From: Deltaproteobacteria bacterium
GTDB taxonomy: Bacteria > Myxococcota > UBA727 > VGSZ01
NCBI GenBank assembly: GCA_016177705.1
Contig: JACOUT010000002.1
Span: 339,604 to 403,603, forward strand
Reading direction: 5' to 3'
DNA: 64,000 nucleotides
Part shown: piece by piece, positions 63,099 through 64,000 of the stretch
How positions within the stretch are numbered: the stretch's first letter is position 1
How the letters are laid out: each line of letters opens with the position of its first letter
The notes under the pieces: model-generated
The model's database searches: none
What the model was told of the DNA's origin: nothing
What the model saw: only the letters and a program-made list of their open reading frames with translations
Position numbers and translations under genes: made by a program

Positions 63099-64000
63099 CT
63101 AGCGCGGCTCGAGGCCTAGCTTGTTTCGCTCCGCGGCGTTGATCGCGTCAGCGAGCTCGTGCTCCGCGTTGTCGAGCCGATGCTTGTCGTCCTCGCTCAA
63201 GAGTCCGCTCAGGCCGATCGGCATCGACACCGCCAACGTGCCGATGCCGGCCAGCAGCACCGTGCCAACCGGGACCGCGATGGCGTAGGCGAGGCCTTGG
63301 TGCGTCGACGGCACTGCCGCCCCGATCGCGATCCCGCCTGCGGCGCCTACCAGACCGCCGGCGACGGGCGGCAGCACCCAGACGAGCGGGTTGCCGAGCC
63401 GCGCCTGCCTCGACGTGATGTCCTCGACCAGCCGTGCGGCGTCCGGCGCGAGCGGCCTGCCGGCGTCGATCAGGTCTTGACGGGCGAGCGGCTCGGGGCG
63501 GTCGCGCCGCAGCCACTTGCGGTCGAAGGAGAGGTAGATCTCGCGCTCGCGAAAGGCCTGCTCCCGCGCGCTCGGCGGAGGCGGCACGATCGGGACCGTG
63601 CCGGGGCTCGGCGGCGGCGCGACGGAGCGCACGCTGTTGACGACCGCGAGCAGGTCCGGTCCGCGCTCGCGCGCGTCGTCGCTCAGCACGACATCGAGCG
63701 GAGCGCCGCTGACGCTCGGGGGCTGCGGACGGTCAGGCGCCGCGACCACCAGCGCGTGCTGTGCGTACGCGACGGCTTCCGCCGCCGTTACGCGCCCGTC
63801 GCCGTTGCCGTCGCCCCAGCCGCGCAGGGCGCCGAGCAGCAGATAGGAGAACGCGGGTCGGTCGTGGCCGGGCAGCGGGCCCGTGCGCGCGTCGCTCGAC
63901 GACAACAGCACCGTCCCTGCGGCGGGCGCGGCTGTGCGCAGCGGCAGCGTCGCCTGACTGCCGGGCACGAGCGGCGCGACGCCGTCGGCTGCGGCACCCG
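63099..64000 (-). CDS. Caspase-like (peptidase C14) protein, N-terminus outside window
   Basis: The frame is open to the window edge, so the start and most of the peptidase domain lie beyond it. The visible part begins with the end of a C14-type domain: VLLSSSDARTGPLPGHDRPAFSYLLLGALRGWGDGNGDGRVT, where the SSSDAR step and the GHDRPAFSYLLLGAL helix are typical. A dockerin/EF-like DGNGDGRVT loop follows. After a Pro-rich linker come two hydrophobic segments (GGLVGAAGGIAIGAAV and LAYAIAVPVGTVLLAGIGTLAV), so it seems membrane-bound. The catalytic His and Cys are not in view, so activity cannot be judged. Confidence 0.7.
   Translation of the reverse strand, partial: GAAADGVAPLVPGSQATLPLRTAAPAAGTVLLSSSDARTGPLPGHDRPAFSYLLLGALRGWGDGNGDGRVTAAEAVAYAQHALVVAAPDRPQPPSVSGAPLDVVLSDDARERGPDLLAVVNSVRSVAPPPSPGTVPIVPPPPSAREQAFREREIYLSFDRKWLRRDRPEPLARQDLIDAGRPLAPDAARLVEDITSRQARLGNPLVWVLPPVAGGLVGAAGGIAIGAAVPSTHQGLAYAIAVPVGTVLLAGIGTLAVSMPIGLSGLLSEDDKHRLDNAEHELADAINAAERNKLGLEPR

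Overview
The window is very GC-rich (about 70 % by eye) and almost completely coding: 46 protein genes or gene parts and one gene remnant, with no gap over 300 bases. The largest gaps are 50307-50533, 26461-26640 and 15225-15394; beyond the repeats and sites listed I see nothing in them. I found no rRNA, tRNA, CRISPR array, insertion sequence or phage gene. A Myxococcota-type (former deltaproteobacterial) chromosome fits best. The signs are a MYXO-CTERM-like tail (Cys-rich, hydrophobic, Arg-rich) at 28078-30450, many lipoproteins with Glu-Gly or Pro-rich linkers, lamin-tail and kelch surface proteins, FHA and kinase-fold regulators, CheB/CheR-PAS sensors, and a glyoxylate shunt under an XRE-family regulator.

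Layout. 1-6921: the Holliday-junction genes ruvB (cut by the window edge), ruvA and ruvC on the minus strand, with a parDE toxin-antitoxin pair lying in the opposite direction between ruvA and ruvC. ruvC is coupled to an upstream lamin-tail lipoprotein gene. Then come two overlapping exported-protein genes (helix-hairpin-helix and BNR propeller) that share a related C-terminal domain. 7021-10409: secreted or lipoprotein genes (ComEC-like metallo-hydrolase; Glu-Gly repeat lipoprotein) and a HupE/UreJ-type membrane protein. 10508-18224: a degenerate Ser/Thr kinase, a ThiF/MoeB-type enzyme, and a run of FHA protein, NarL-type histidine kinase, response regulator and lytic transglycosylase. 18228-25363 (minus): thymidine kinase, UPRT-like protein, HPRT, GAF-GGDEF protein, and a methyltransferase-coiled-coil giant. 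25441-31018: M23 lipoprotein, asnS, a MYXO-CTERM surface protein and an EF-hand protein.

31026-33266 is the conserved yceD-rpmF-plsX cluster (lipid and ribosome), with an unusual histone-like tail on YceD. 33299-42133 holds a GPH-type transporter, kelch lipoprotein, Lys/Glu-rich membrane protein, PBP1A, a gluzincin lipoprotein and one unknown. 42227-45148 is a 973-residue protein with an S-adenosylhomocysteine-hydrolase-like core whose catalytic residues look changed. 45194-50306 holds two chemosensory-type signalling genes, one ending in the in-frame remnant of a lost receiver domain. 50534-54915 is the glyoxylate-shunt locus: an ScfR/RamB-like regulator divergent from aceB-aceA, with several inverted repeats between them. 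54961-64000: an unknown exported protein, an M1 peptidase, a lipoprotein, a PMT-like membrane protein, a membrane aminopropyltransferase-like protein and the end of a caspase-like protein.

Most genes are ordinary housekeeping or envelope genes. The most unusual items are the SAHH-like giant, the histone-tailed YceD, the glyoxylate operator region, the receiver-domain remnant, the methyltransferase-coiled-coil fusion and the paralogous pair of exported proteins. I did not find a clearly new defence or secretion system.
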